From Zerene cesonia (lineage: Eukaryota > Arthropoda > Insecta > Lepidoptera > Pieridae), in the NCBI RefSeq assembly GCF_012273895.1, contig NC_052112.1, positions 1,798,001-1,862,000 on the forward strand: 64,000 nucleotides of DNA, in the 5' to 3' direction. Shown here piece after piece: positions 10,982 through 22,181 of the stretch (positions are counted from its first letter, which is position 1; each line of letters begins with the position of its first letter). Position numbers and translations under genes: made by a program. The notes under the pieces were generated by a model. The model was not told the DNA's origin. It saw only the letters and a list, made by a program, of their open reading frames with translations, and made no database searches.

Positions 10982-11132
10982 GTGTTCGCCCCGACTTCGC
11001 TCGTGGTACATATATGGCATATGTCAGTCAGTGAATTTGCAGCTTTCTAATGGTGAAAGAATTTTTGAAATCGGTCCAGCAATTTTTGTGTGAAAACATA
11101 ACAAACAAATCCTTCTTCTTTTATAATATTAA
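10982..11132 (-). mobile_element. Hel-L element, inverted
   Basis: Hel-L is related to Hel-C, with a GGTACATATATGG block, CAGCTTTCTAATGGTGAAAG and a 5' end of ATAATATT type. This copy runs from GTTCGCCCCGACTTCGCTCG to TTTTATAATATT and lacks a clean CTAG. Confidence 0.7.
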
Positions 11133-11381
11133 AATGGATTTATTAAGTTATACATAAAATACCTACTATGTATGTTAACACCTTTCGTCTTAGATATATA
11201 TTACTTATTACTAACACAATATATGTAATAGCAAAAGTCTAAATATAAATAAAAAGGCCAAGTAAATAAATAATTACCCGATCAGCAAACAATGCTCACA
11301 CAAAGTTATCAAAAATACATACAGACGAACATAGAACCTGCTTCATATCGTTTGGAAGTCGGTTAAAAATTAACCACAATT

Positions 11382-11551
11382 ACTACATAGTATAAAACAA
11401 AGTCGCTTTCTCTGTCCCTATGTCCCTATGTATGCTTAAATCTTTAAAAATACGCAACGGATTTGATGGGGTTTTTTTTAATAGATAGAGTGATTAAACA
11501 TGTATTTAACTACTCCGAATTAACTCGTGTGAAGTTGCGGGCAAATGCTAT
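11382..11551 (+). mobile_element. Hel-D element, diverged
   Basis: ACTACATAGTATAAAACAAA is at the left and GAAGTTGCGGGCAAATGCTA at the right. Internal bases are missing and the CTAG terminus is altered. Confidence 0.75.
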
Positions 11552-12091
11552 TTAAATAATTTGAGGCTTGAGCGGTAAGCCATGATGCCCACACTAGACT
11601 AGTGGTTTGTCTCGTGAGAGTGGTAAGAAAGTAAGCTGCTAAAAACCCCAAGTTGTTAGTATGAAAAAAAAAAAATACTTATCTCACTATCACACATCCT
11701 TTAATATGTAAAAATGTTTGTTTTTATTACAAACAAACCTAATATCATTTTAGTATGTTATTATATTATCTGTGCTAGATATGTGATCTCGGTAAAATTC
11801 GTATTTTCTTATACCTATAAACATTCATTAAATAATGTAGTCTTAAATCTAAAGTATATTAGACTTTGTAATCAACAAATGTTCAAGAATTATAAATGTT
11901 TAAAAGAGAAAAATTGTAAGTGCACATAATCTTTTATCATTTTTAAAATTTCTCCTTTTCTTACAACCAACAATGAAGTCTACTAAATATTCATATTGCG
12001 ATTCGCAATTTAAATATGCCTAATTTACATTTCGTTTTTCATACAATACTTTAGATAATTCGAGGATGAAAAGCCTTTTATTATAACTTAC

Positions 12092-12151
12092 TTCATACCT
12101 GTATAATCTTTGTCTGCGCGGCTCCGGTCGTGAGCCATCAGCTAAACTCAT
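12092..12151 (-). CDS. Candidate first coding exon, minus strand (unrecognised protein)
   Basis: On the minus strand an ATG at 12149-12151, in good context (AAAATGAG), opens 20 codons beginning MSLADGSRPEPRRQ and ending in RYE, then reaches a strong donor GTAAGT at 12086-12091. GC content rises here against the AT-rich flanks, and promoter-like motifs lie just upstream (12187-12205). I do not recognise the peptide, which is basic and proline/arginine-rich. Later exons, if real, would lie at lower coordinates and none was found, so the gene might span or be nested with the + strand gene at the left edge. It could be a chance ORF next to a real promoter. Confidence 0.35.
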
Positions 12152-12186
12152 TTTACTCAGTCTAGTTACAACTACAGAGAACGAAA

Positions 12187-12205
12187 CACGTGTCAAAATG
12201 GCGCC
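12187..12205. promoter_or_regulatory. E-box and YY1/Pho-like motif, possible promoter
   Basis: A palindromic CACGTG at 12187-12192 is followed by AAAATGGCGCC at 12195-12205, close to the AANATGGCGNC consensus of YY1/Pho. Both sit about 40-55 bases upstream of the candidate minus-strand ATG, inside a short GC-rich island. Promoter function is inferred. Confidence 0.35.
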
Positions 12206-12459
12206 CGTCGCCAATACGATCGTGCGTGAAAAACATTAATATTTAATCGTTTTTAAGTGCCCCGTTCAACAGTGTTACATGTTATTATATTGTGAAGTTT
12301 ATTTGTTAACCAGTTTACAAGTTGAGTAGACTTATTAGTGGATGAAGTGTACGAAACTTGACATTGCTTGTTGCTTTTGTTGTTAAGTTTGAAAATCAAT
12401 TGGATTCTTATTGGAGGTCTATTGGCATATACTGACCATGTGGGAAGAGGCGGCAACTA

Positions 12460-14069
12460 GTTAAAAAGGTAATTTAAATATAGAATGTTTTTAAAAATAA
12501 CGGTTTATTTACGTTCTAGTTGTGTGCTTTAAAACACGAATATCCACTTATATGTTTTGATCGTAGTGACTAAAACTGCATAATTTTATTAATTAGGTAC
12601 ATATAAGTATATTTTAAAGGTGAGAACAATATGATATCATTTGTGAATTCCTATTAATATTGTTTAAATATGTAGACTATAGGTAGGTATCTACCTGCAA
12701 TTGCGATAAGTTTTATTATCGTTTTCAGTAAAATAAAATAGTTTACACCAACTTATCAATAATTGTTATGCTTAAATATACAAATCCGTAAAAATTGACC
12801 TATATCGAGTATCTCAAATAATAGAAGAAGAAAAGTGTGTTTTTTTACTTTTAAATGAAATCAAATTAATTTAATTATAACTTTAAAATTTTGAGCACCT
12901 ACGGTACACCTAAGGTAGCTGGACCTTCATTAAAGAAAAATATCATTAGGTGCATCCACATTTTTCTTACGTATTTAGGAGCTTGTTTTGAATCCAGCAG
13001 ATGATTCTTTCTTAAATTTGATCTTATTTATTTTAACTAAATAAATATCACAACCCAAACTTGCACAGTCCGCCATCTAATTAACGCTAAATGGTTTAGG
13101 GTTGCCTGATTTGTGAGGACATGATTCCAGGAAACCTACTTAAATAGTCTTTATTTTGTTTAAAATGAATGAACAATTGTTGTCTTATCTATCAATTTAT
13201 CTATTAATAAAGCGAAATTCAGTAGATTTTAATTAATAAGTCTGATATTGATAAAATTTAGGTCGTTAACGGGAGGGTTTCTAGTATAATTACCTATATT
13301 TAGGTATATATCAACGTGGCTGAAAACCAAAATATTTATTGTATTTACTCTATTATAATTTTTATGTGCATATGTCGTAGGGAAATGAGGATACAAGAGA
13401 TTTCACCATGAAATCACGTAAGATGTCGAATTGTTTTTTACGTCCTTTTTACTAAATGCTAATTTTCTCTAAACGAAACTAGTACAATAAAGAGTGAATG
13501 GAGTAATTAAGGATGTCGTGAAATGTCTGTTATCCTTATTTATTGTGATAAAGGGAATTTGAATGATTTATGTTAACATTTTATGGTGACTTTTGGACAA
13601 GTCATAGCACTGTTTTTTTTTAAACCCTTAAAAATAGACATTGTTTATTGATGTAATCGTATGCAAAGCGTTTTAATTTCCAACTGGTTCATGGATAAAC
13701 CCAGATATACGGGTTTAGACATAAATCGACGTGGTTTTACTTAGTTTAGGATGTAATCCGAACCCTTGACAAATGAAGGTTATGTACCTTCATGTTACAT
13801 TGTCGGTTTTGTACCATTTTAATACACGATAATCATTGGATCACAGATTTCGTTACAAGTGAATGCCTTTACTAGATTTATAATTATCTCGGCGCGTGGG
13901 GGGAGATTCAACCGTCATACGAAATCGTGTATGTAGGGAAATGTGCTGTTACTTTTTTTGAGATATGAAGCATAAAAAAGGGGTTCCCGTGTAAGAGACG
14001 CTTTATGCTCATCATTTCAATTTTAATAGACAGGGGAACATAATTTAAAAAAAAAAAAAACAATAGTTA
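12460..14069. other. AT-rich stretch, nothing recognised
   Basis: No conserved frame or known repeat family was seen in about 1.6 kb. Confidence 0.5.
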
Positions 14070-14299
14070 TCCTACTTCCTACTATCCTACTAATAATAGA
14101 AATGCGAAAGTTTGTGAGGATAGATGTATGTGTGTGTATGTGTATGTATGTTTGTTACTCTTTCATGCAAAAACTACTAAATGCAATGAAATTTGGTACG
14201 TAGTTAGCTGGACAACTAGAATAACACGTAGGTAACCTTTTATCCCGATATTACTATGTGATACAGACTTACGCGGTTAAAACCGCGGAGCGCAGCTAG
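14070..14299 (+). mobile_element. Hel-A element
   Basis: The left end is extended by repeated TCCTACT units before TCCTACTAATAATAG; the right end has CCGCGGAGCGCAGCTAG with CTAG at 14296-14299. Confidence 0.85.
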
Positions 14300-14349
14300 G
14301 ACATGTAAAAAGGCGTACTGTCTTTCAACTCATTATTTCGCCCCCATAG

Positions 14350-14591
14350 TCACAGGACAAGTTTTTCAGTCCCGGGGTTTTCCCAGCACAGTTTCTGTCC
14401 CCATGGAATTCCCGGGATAAAACATATCCTATATCTTTTCCCGGGTTTCAAACCATCTCTGAAACAAATTTAATTCAAATCGCGTTAATCAGGAACTACT
14501 ATATCGACTTAAATTCTTTCACCGTTAGATAGCCGTTAGGTAGCGATATAGATTGTATACGTACCACGGGCGAAGCCGGGGCCAACAGATA
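14350..14591 (+). mobile_element. Helitron-like fragment, Hel-P/Hel-L related
   Basis: It contains CCCGGGATAAAACATATCCT, a GGGTTTCAAACCATCTCT block and ACCACGGGCGAAGCCGGGGC near the right end. Two related families may be joined; the CTAG end is absent. Confidence 0.55.
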
Positions 14592-14929
14592 TGTTTGCTA
14601 TATTCTGTACTCTGCGTTACTGATCATAAATTGCCAATGCATGTGTGCGTTGACACATATCCATTGTGTTTATGTTAATGTGATTTCCGTAAGCTCGAGT
14701 TATGATTTGAATAAATATTTATATTTTCACCTGACAATGCCTGCAGGTGAACGTTTGTGTGTTTCAATAAATCGCATGGTCGGTTTTTCTCGATATAGGT
14801 ACTTTGAGTTATAGATACTGCAAGCTTACATGACTTTTAGCTGTACTATTTAGAAATCTCTTGTAAAATGTCAGTCAGGTTTTTTAATTTCTAGAGGCGT
14901 TCCCAAAAACAAAGGAGGTGCTTTATCGA

Positions 14930-15075
14930 TTGTATGTTTTGGTTCTATTACTCGATAACTGTGGTTTTTCAAGCGATTGGCGTGATTCTTTGTGTTTGAT
15001 AGGGAATTGTTAAGATTTGGTTTCATTTCGAATCGGAAATGTACCTCCTTCCTCGGGATGCTGGTTTTAGGTAAA
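14930..15075 (+). repeat. REP-N repeat
   Basis: REP-N is defined by ATTGGCGTGATTCTTTGTGT and a following GGTACCTCC..-type motif. Similar copies occur at 62945-63090 and inverted at 58525-58690, each close to a MITE-I segment. Confidence 0.55.
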
Positions 15076-15189
15076 AATGATTTGTCTGTATGATGTTTTA
15101 GTTACGACAATTTTGTATAAGATCGCTATTGATCATAATCTTAACAATAATAATAACCTTAAATAGTTAAATCTACTTCAATATAATTT

Positions 15190-15300
15190 AGAAATTAAAG
15201 AATTTTTGACGTTTTTTAAACGCGATTTATTTATTATATTATTTACCCGACGTTTCGAACACTTTACAGCGAGAGTGGTCACGGGGAGACTAAATAATAA
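15190..15300 (+). mobile_element. MITE-I segment
   Basis: MITE-I is defined by AAATTAAAGA.. followed by CCCGACGTTTCGAACACTTT, ACAGCGAGAGTGGTCACGGG and GAGACT. Related copies are at 37770, 58299 and 62755. The copy at 58299 folds back on itself, which suggests a DNA-transposon-derived family. Confidence 0.6.
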
Positions 15301-15407
15301 TTCTAAGCTACTTTAATATCAGTTGTTTATTTATGTACCTAAACAGGCCATGAAAATATAGTAATAAATGATAACATTTTGAGAATTGTAAATCGATGTA
15401 CTTATTT

Positions 15408-15722
15408 ATATGTCGCAACTGAGCTGGTGGTTCGTCTGATGGTAAGTGATCACCATCGCCCATGAATATTCGCATAGGAAGTTCCTCTCCGAATACGCTG
15501 CCCGCTTTTTTGGGGTAAGGGAAAAGGAAAGGATTAACGACTGGAAAGAAGGAATGGACTGGGACGGATGAGGAAAAGGAAACGGGCCTCCGACTCCCCC
15601 ACTCACCGTACGAAACACAGTGGCATGCCACTATTTCACGCCGGTTTTCTGTGGGGGTGTGGTACTTCCCCGGTTCGAGCTGGCCCAATTCGTGCCGAAG
15701 TGTGCTCGACTCCCACAATAAA
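15408..15722 (-). mobile_element. SINE-H (H1 subtype), nearly full length, inverted
   Basis: On the plus strand it runs from GTCGCAACTGAGCTGGTGG to GTGCTCGACTCCCACAATAA. The poly(A) tail, expected as T at the left, has decayed. Open frames seen on both strands here are translations of the SINE. Confidence 0.85.
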
Positions 15723-16464
15723 ACACACTAACTTGCATACTAACTTGACTTTATAGGTGCTTCGTGAAAAGGTAACTAACAATCCACCCGCGGCTTCGCT
15801 CGCGTATCAACGGAAATTTTCGTGTATTACATTATAACAGTAAAAGCATGTAAAATAGTGAAAATCGAAACGCGATGTCTCGTTGTTTGTCCACGGTTTC
15901 TACTGGTACCTAGCGTGAAGAGAAATATTTAAAAGCTGTAATTTTATCGCCATGCACAGGGGTACTCAACCTTTAAAACTAAATCTGTCTATATATGTGC
16001 ATATCACACATTTATATGTCATAAATTTTTGGGCGATAATAATCATATTATTTGATTATAATTATGATATTATTATCATAAATAATTTTATTTAAATGTT
16101 TATAGCAAGTTAGAGAACATATTTAAGTAAGTATATAATATTCTCTGGCATATTCATTTGATAAACATATATTAAATTCGCTTTGAGTGTCATTTCCATA
16201 ATTAAAAAAAAATTGTTTACAAAATAATACAGTTTTCTTACAAAATTTTCTTTTTATAAAAATTCGATTATCATTACTTTAAAATACTGTTTAGTTGACG
16301 TTGCTAAAAGCTTTAAAAGTTAGAGATTATTAATATTGAATGTATAATTAATTTGACGATAGAACCGCAGGTTGATCACATCTGAGTCTGTATCTAGAAA
16401 TGATTTAGCTCGAGGGTTATTTTCTAACCCGTTTGTCGATATTGTTATGATGTTTATTCCTATA
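15723..16464. other. Unassigned stretch with AT palindromes
   Basis: CCCGCGGCTTCGCTCGCG near 15787 is a Helitron-like 3' end scrap. An imperfect AT-rich inverted repeat lies at 16033-16079 (GATAATAAT ... ATTATTATC). Confidence 0.4.
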
Positions 16465-16624
16465 CTAGTTGTTCGCATCGGCTTCGCCCGTGGTACATAT
16501 ATAGCTTTTGTCGCTCAGTGAAGTTGCAGCTATCTAATGGTGAAATAATTTTTGAATACGGTCCATTGGTTTTTGCGTGAAAACGTTCTAAACATACAAA
16601 AATACAAAAGTTTCTTTATAATAT
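16465..16624 (-). mobile_element. Hel-L element, inverted
   Basis: CTAG is at 16465-16468, followed by CGGCTTCGCCCGTGGTAC, the GCAGCTATCTAATGGTGAAA core and a TTTATAATATGAG 5' end. Confidence 0.75.
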
Positions 16625-16861
16625 GAGTAAAGAAAATCAAATAATTTTTATTTATCCCCCCCTCCCCAATATTGCGAATAAATTAACCTTTTATGCGATG
16701 ATCACACTAATATTATAAGTGTCACCTTACGTCCTTAACGTCACCTTTCATCAACCATAAAGTTCCGTTATGAGTTTTTTTACATTAAAGTACCGACAGG
16801 TTCGTAAAATGCTTATAATAAATTTTGTTGACGACGCAGCAGATTTCGGTGTTGTAAAATT

Positions 16862-17035
16862 TTTTTCACCCGCGTAAGTCCGTATCCCTTAGGAATATCG
16901 GGATAAAAAGTTGCCTGTATGTTATTCCAGTTGTCCAGCTGTCTACGTACGTTTTGCGTGAAAGAGCAACAAACACACAAACTTTCGCATTTATAATATT
17001 AGTATGAAGTAGGATAGTAGGACTAGTAGGAAATA
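16862..17035 (-). mobile_element. Hel-A element, inverted, 3' truncated
   Basis: The copy begins inside the 3' hairpin (TTCACCCGCGTAAGTCCG), so the CTAG end is missing; the 5' side reads CGCATTTATAATATTAGTA. Confidence 0.8.
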
Positions 17036-17297
17036 GGATTACATTAAATTTAATTTTTAAAATGTCCATTACGCTTTACCAGGTATCGATTTTTCTAGTA
17101 AGAGTTTATAATAGAATCACGGATACAAAAGTTTCCGATATTAAACGGCCAGGCTGACAAAAACTTCTACAAGGAGGAATGTGATATTAAAGAAACGTTT
17201 TATTGTGCAGATCGCGCTGCGCAAATCGGAACGAATTAGATTTTCTATGGGATTTAATAACGTCCTAGATACATAAATTCCTTTTATTTACTTTATC

Positions 17298-17420
17298 GTG
17301 GTACATATATAACCTAAAGCCTTCCTCAATAAATGGGCTATCTAAAACTGAAATAAGTTTTCAAAACGGACCAGTATTTCCTAAGATTAGCGCGTTTAAA
17401 CAAACAAACTCTTCAGCCTA
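17298..17420 (-). mobile_element. Hel-C fragment, inverted
   Basis: It contains CGTGGTACATATATAACC, TCCTCAATAAATGGGCTATC and AAACAAACAAACTCTTCAGC. The 3' terminal part is lost. Confidence 0.7.
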
Positions 17421-17447
17421 CTTCTTACTTCCTACTATCCTACTATA

Positions 17448-17647
17448 TCCTACTCATATTATAAATGCGAAAGTTTGTAAGGATGTGTGTGCGTTTGTTG
17501 CTCTTTCACGCAAAAACTACTGAACCGATTGCAATGAAATTTGGTACGTAGACAGCTGGACAACTGGAATAATATACAGGCAACTTTTTATCCCGATATT
17601 TCTAAGGGATACGGACTTACGCGCGTGAAAACGCGGGGCGCAGCTTG
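17448..17647 (+). mobile_element. Hel-A element
   Basis: Complete except that the terminal CTAG is CTTG (17644-17647). The 5' side has repeated CTACTATCC units. Confidence 0.85.
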
Positions 17648-17764
17648 TATTAGTATATATTGCATACTGTGTTCACCTCGAGAAGATCTAGCACTTACTT
17701 AATGATAGATAGGTAGGTATCATAGACAAACACTATTGATTTTATTTGATTTATACTATGTAGT

Positions 17765-17935
17765 GGCTAACATTCGCGTCTTTACCCCCGTTGTCAAAAG
17801 GAAACCCGTTGTGTACTCGTTTCCTTTCATATCCTTTCTCAGGTCTGAAACTTTCTTTGTACCAAATTTCAACTAAATCGGTTCAGTGAGTTAGGTTTGA
17901 GGATGAGAGACAGTCATATTCTCATTTATATTATT
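17765..17935 (+). mobile_element. Helitron-like fragment (Hel-P type)
   Basis: It holds a GTACCAAATTTCAACTAAAT core followed by CGGTTCAGTGAG and a TTTATATTATTAGTTA end, like the shared core of the Hel families. Both ends are unclear. Confidence 0.45.
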
Positions 17936-18412
17936 AGTTACGATTCTTTTAATTATATATTAGGTGGGTACTGGGTAAATAAAAAGGTGTGTGTGCGATT
18001 CACACACGATAGAAGTGAAACTTCAGTAAAACGACAAAAGAATGAGATGAATATATTTAAAATAGTATGTATATTTCTGTCGCATTCTTTGCCGGCTTCA
18101 TTCTACAAATTTTTATATTTGTGTCTCTTACCTGTCGTTTTTTCCGTTGCAGCAGGTTTGAAATCATAACGATTGTAAAGAAGATTCACTTAAAATTTTT
18201 TCTTATTTCAAATGATATAAATTCTTGAAGCCATAAAGGTTTAATATTACAACCATATACTTAATGTAATTATGGATTTATAATCTATTAATAGTAAAGT
18301 CAGATTAACTACCGGTTTACATAAGTCATAAAGTTATAAAGCCGCGGCTTACACGTGTTTAAGCACTTAACTCTAAAGTCTTACATGAATCTAAATAAAT
18401 ATAACTCAAAGA

Positions 18413-18593
18413 CTGACATAGTGATCTATCAACGCACAGCCCAAACCACTGGACGGATTGGGCTGAAATTCGGCATGCAGATAAATGTTGTGACGTACGT
18501 ATTCGCTAAGAAAGGATTTTGATACATTCTACCCCCAAGTGGATGAAAGTTGAAAATTTAGACCGAGCGGGCGAAGCTGCTGACAACAGATAT

Positions 18594-18594
<1 letters not shown>
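18413..18594 (+). mobile_element. Hel-K element
   Basis: Hel-K is defined by CATAGTGATCTATCAACGCA, CCACTGGACGGAT..GGCTGA and a GCGGGCGAAGCTGC-type 3' part ending in CAACAG. A second copy is at 45361-45578. Confidence 0.7.
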
Positions 18595-18632
<38 letters not shown>

Positions 18633-18745
18633 CACTTTAATGTACAATACACATACAGTTAACAAAACCAATAAACAATATCTATTGTACAATTTGGCGG
18701 CCTTATCGCTTTGAAGCGATTTCTTCCAGATAGTTCGTTCATATA
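18595..18745 (-). mobile_element. LINE-J 3' end with ATTT tail
   Basis: LINE-J 3' ends, on their own strand, carry TCTGGAAGAAATCGCTT, a short stem-loop (TCGCTTCAAAGCGATA) and AAGGCCGCC, then an AT-rich stretch and a simple-repeat tail. Here the tail is (TTTA)n at 18596-18632. Only the 3' end is present, as expected from 5' truncation. The LINE superfamily cannot be told from this part. Confidence 0.7.
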
Positions 18746-19419
18746 AGTTACGTATGTCAAATCGCTCATAGCTCCAACCGTAGCAGTTTACAAAAATACC
18801 ATTATATCAGCTCCATTGTGAAGTGCAATTCGACCGTGACTTAAGTCGGACGTTTTGAACTAAATGTAGCAACCTAGATTTAGTTTACACGTGGTTATAG
18901 TCTAAATTATTGTATTTGGGTTTATTGTGTCCTTAGTCATAGGGTCAAAATTCGTCCGTGTGCACGGGTCTAAATAATCCTTTCTTAAACTCAAGTTATA
19001 TTGGGTTATTTCCAACTGACTTCGAAAGAAGTTTTATTAATTTGACTGAATTTATATTGTCTGTTACAGCTTTTTACTGAGTTAACCGCTTTTTATTATT
19101 CTTTTTTTATTTGATTTGAGCTGGTGCCTGCCATGTGATGGCATTTAAATTTCGTCAAGTTCTGACAAGGCGGTTGAGTTCCTTGTCAATGCAAGTTATA
19201 TACTAGTCTATAGTTATTGTGTTTTATTATAATTAATCCGCGTTCGGTGATACTTATTAATATTATAGTACCTGGATGACCGGTATTTTTTTTTTATTCA
19301 CCACAAAATAGTATTATTATTCGCCAATAGATGTCAGGAAGAGTCATAATAAATTGGGACTACTCAAACGCCTCCTATTTGTTAAAAAAGTAAGTTTAAG
19401 TCGATAAAACACGAATATG

Positions 19420-19770
19420 ACATTTTCTAAAAAAGATTCCTAGCTAGATCGATTTATCGCCCCGAAACCCTATATACTAAATTTCATGAAAATCGTTGGA
19501 GCCGATTCCGAGATTCCAATTATATATATATATATACAAGAATTGCTCGTTTAAAGATATAAGATTAATTACGAAACTAATACTGTCTGTCTCTTCACGC
19601 CTAACCCACTGAAGCGATTTGATTGATTGGTACAAAATACTTTCAAATCCGAGAACTGTCAGGCTTTATCCCAAAAATGTCCGGAACGGAAATTATACGG
19701 GGAAAGCACCGAAACTGTCTCCCTTTACGTGACTACAAGGGCGAAGCCCCGGCTGGAAAGCAAGTAATAA
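19420..19770. mobile_element. Two Helitron-like fragments, unassigned
   Basis: The first (about 19420-19535) has ACTAAATTTCATGAAAATCG and a TA dinucleotide run. The second (about 19575-19770) has AACCCACTGAAGCGATTTGA and AAGGGCGAAGCCCCGGCTGG (a 3'-hairpin-like GGGC/GCCC stem). Borders are uncertain. Confidence 0.45.
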
Positions 19771-19928
19771 ATATATGCTAAAAAGACAGAAATTGAAAAC
19801 CAATATGATCATGATGGGTGATGTTATTTCGTCCAATCATTATTTGGTTGACAGTTGTTCTCATTTTTAGTCCTCCTATCACAGCACCAAATATCTGTTA
19901 TCAGCACTAAATTAGCACTAAATGAGCA

Positions 19929-20135
19929 CTAAATTTTGAGATATAATTCGAGTGATTCTGCCGACTTGACCTTTCTAGCTTTACAGACGTGTTTAGAAAG
20001 CAACTTTAAGTACTGGTAAAGAGGTACGTTTTGTACTGCAGTTTGATGTAGTGATTTTAACGACTCTAAATCTATACGTGACTGGTTCCAGAAATTAAAA
20101 ATGCCGCTCGCTCGCCCTGGTCCAATTAAAATGCT
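19929..20135 (-). CDS. Candidate terminal exon, minus strand (unrecognised protein)
   Basis: On the minus strand a good acceptor (TTATTTTCAG) at 20136-20145 is followed by 68 open codons and a TAG. The peptide, starting SILIGPGRASGIFNFWNQSR, continues with VPLYQYLKLLSKHVCKARK; it is mixed and protein-like rather than low-complexity. The open frame also continues upstream to an ATG at 20196-20198, giving an 89-residue ORF. I recognise no family. It could be a terminal exon of a minus-strand gene, part of an old transposon or a chance ORF. Three short AGCACTAAAT repeats lie just beyond its end (19902-19934). Confidence 0.25.
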   Translation of the reverse strand, partial: SILIGPGRASGIFNFWNQSRIDLESLKSLHQTAVQNVPLYQYLKLLSKHVCKARKVKSAESLELYLKI

Positions 20136-20199
20136 CTGAAAATAACCGCAGAATGTAAATACAGCTAGATAGGCCACTAATATTTTGAAATAGCTCAAG

Positions 20200-20817
20200 C
20201 TCGCGAATTAAGGGCACAGAATTTTTTTAATCGAACATAAGTAGCTATTAATAAATAATGTTTTACCGACTTCAAGCAAAGGGGGAGGTTCTCAATTCGA
20301 CTTTTTCTTTGTTTGTTACTTCATAAGTAAAAAGCTGTTTTGGCTGCAATATTAACCAAAACAGAAAGTGTATTCATATGTTTTGGTTATAGGTTATTTT
20401 TTCAATGATTTTTAGTTTGTTGGATTGTGGATTAACGGGATAACATTTGACAAACTTACAAAAAAATCCGGGCGTAACTGGTGCGAGAAACTAGTTATGT
20501 ATATCTGAATTTAAATTTTAAGTTTATCATTAAAATGTTTTTTGTTATTATTCTTTCATTTTCATCATTAAATTAATGAGAAAAAATTGTGTTTGTTTAA
20601 TTAAAATGTTTGAATAACGAACTTCGATCACGAGGCAATCCAAACATCGTAGAATTTTCTCTAATCTTTAAAAAATTTCTGGTTATAACTGGTTTATCAA
20701 TCTAAGCCTATATTATAGAGAAGATACATTTGTGTTTTAGTATATATGTTTGTGATGTTCTCATACTAAAACTGCTTTACCGATTTTATAAATACTTTCA
20801 TCATTTAAAATTTAAAA
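20200..20817. other. AT-rich stretch, nothing recognised
   Basis: No convincing frame or repeat was seen. Confidence 0.5.
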
Positions 20818-21004
20818 GATTATAAATGCGAGAGTTTGTAAGGATGTGTATTTGTTGCTCTTTCACGCAAAAACTACTGAATCGATTGCAATAAAATTTG
20901 GTACATATATAGATGAAAAACTGGAATAACATATAGGCAACATTTTATCCCGATATTCCTACTGGATACGGACTTACGCGGGTGAAATCGCGGGGCGCAG
21001 CTAG
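20818..21004 (+). mobile_element. Hel-A element, 5' truncated
   Basis: It starts at AGATTATAAATGCGAGAG, lacking TCCTACTAAT, and ends with an intact hairpin and CTAG at 21001-21004. Confidence 0.85.
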
Positions 21005-21356
21005 TTTAATTATAAGAGCAGAATGTAGAGACATGTTCAGCACAAAAGGCCTTTGAGGGATTTAATTAAGCTCCACTGCAGCTGGTAATGAATTGCCGAT
21101 TCGATTCTGTTGACATTTCGTGTTATTATACTAGACGTGTAGCTCGGGTTCGCCCGAGATAATATGGGTTATGTTACTGGATAGAGATTTATATATGTAT
21201 CTAGCTTTTGTATGGTAATGATGTCATTCAAATCTTACCCCTTTTTATATAAGTTAGGGCTGATTTTTTAATACTTGTTTTTCAATATTAAACAACTATT
21301 TTAAAAATTCCTTTTAATGATCGTGTTTTGATGTTATACAGCTAACATTTTAATAT

Positions 21357-21536
21357 CTCTTATATATAAAATTCTCGTGTCACAATGTTAGTCTCTATAC
21401 TCCTCCGAAACGGCTTGACCGATTCCTCTGAAATTTGGTAAGCATATTGGGTAGGTCTGAGAATCGGCTAACATCTATTTTTCATACCACTAAACGATAA
21501 GAGTAAGGCAGAACAGCGTTTGCCGGGTGCAGCTAG
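21357..21536 (+). mobile_element. Hel-B element
   Basis: Complete copy, TC at 21357 to CTAG at 21533-21536, with TATATATAAAATTCTCGTGT and GTTTGCCGGGTGCAGCTAG. Confidence 0.85.
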
Positions 21537-21765
21537 TTTTTGTATAAGTATTTATTGAACGGATACTTTATACGAAAGGATTGCAAATCGGCCCTTGGAC
21601 GAGGGTTGGGGTGGCCTTGGGGCCGTATTAGATCAATTAGGTCGGATAAATTTGTTAAAATTATAAAAAAACAAGGACTTAAAAGTCTTCTTATAACAAA
21701 AGTGCTGGTGTTATATGATATAGTAATGTAAAATTCTTTCTATGTAAGTTAACCGAGGTTCTTTA

Positions 21766-22181
21766 AAGACGACTTATTTTATTCATTTTTCTCCCTGCTC
21801 CATTGTTTTGTTTTAAGCAAACTAAAAATGTTAGTTTATTAATTAATACAATTTATAATACTAAAAATGTTAGTTTATTAATTAATATAAAACATAAAGT
21901 AGGTATATATTGTATCATTCAATATAGTTACATTTATAAAATACTCATCGTCCAATAGAGCAATGAATTCATAAAATAATTGACTTGTTACGTCAATATT
22001 GACAGGCCGAAAGGGCCGTGACACGGGTGTCGAGTAAATATAGGTGTCGATGCTATCATGTCGTTTATATCTATATGGGATATGTTACATATATTGAGAA
22101 AGCAAGATGCTACGACTATATTATGTAGTAAAATAATACAAACATACAAAATAATAATATGTCATATATACATGGTATAAA
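21766..22181 (+). repeat. Left copy of a duplication spanning the gap
   Basis: It matches 23182-23580 in the same order, with an identical 217-base run at the right end (21965-22181 against 23364-23580). The left copy has an extra internal repeat of ATGTTAGTTTATTAATTAAT (around 21827-21890). It stops exactly at the gap. Confidence 0.9.

Noticed and set aside
16033..16079. AT-rich inverted repeat as a possible origin or regulatory site
   Set aside because: Imperfect pairing of low-complexity AT sequence is expected by chance in this genome.
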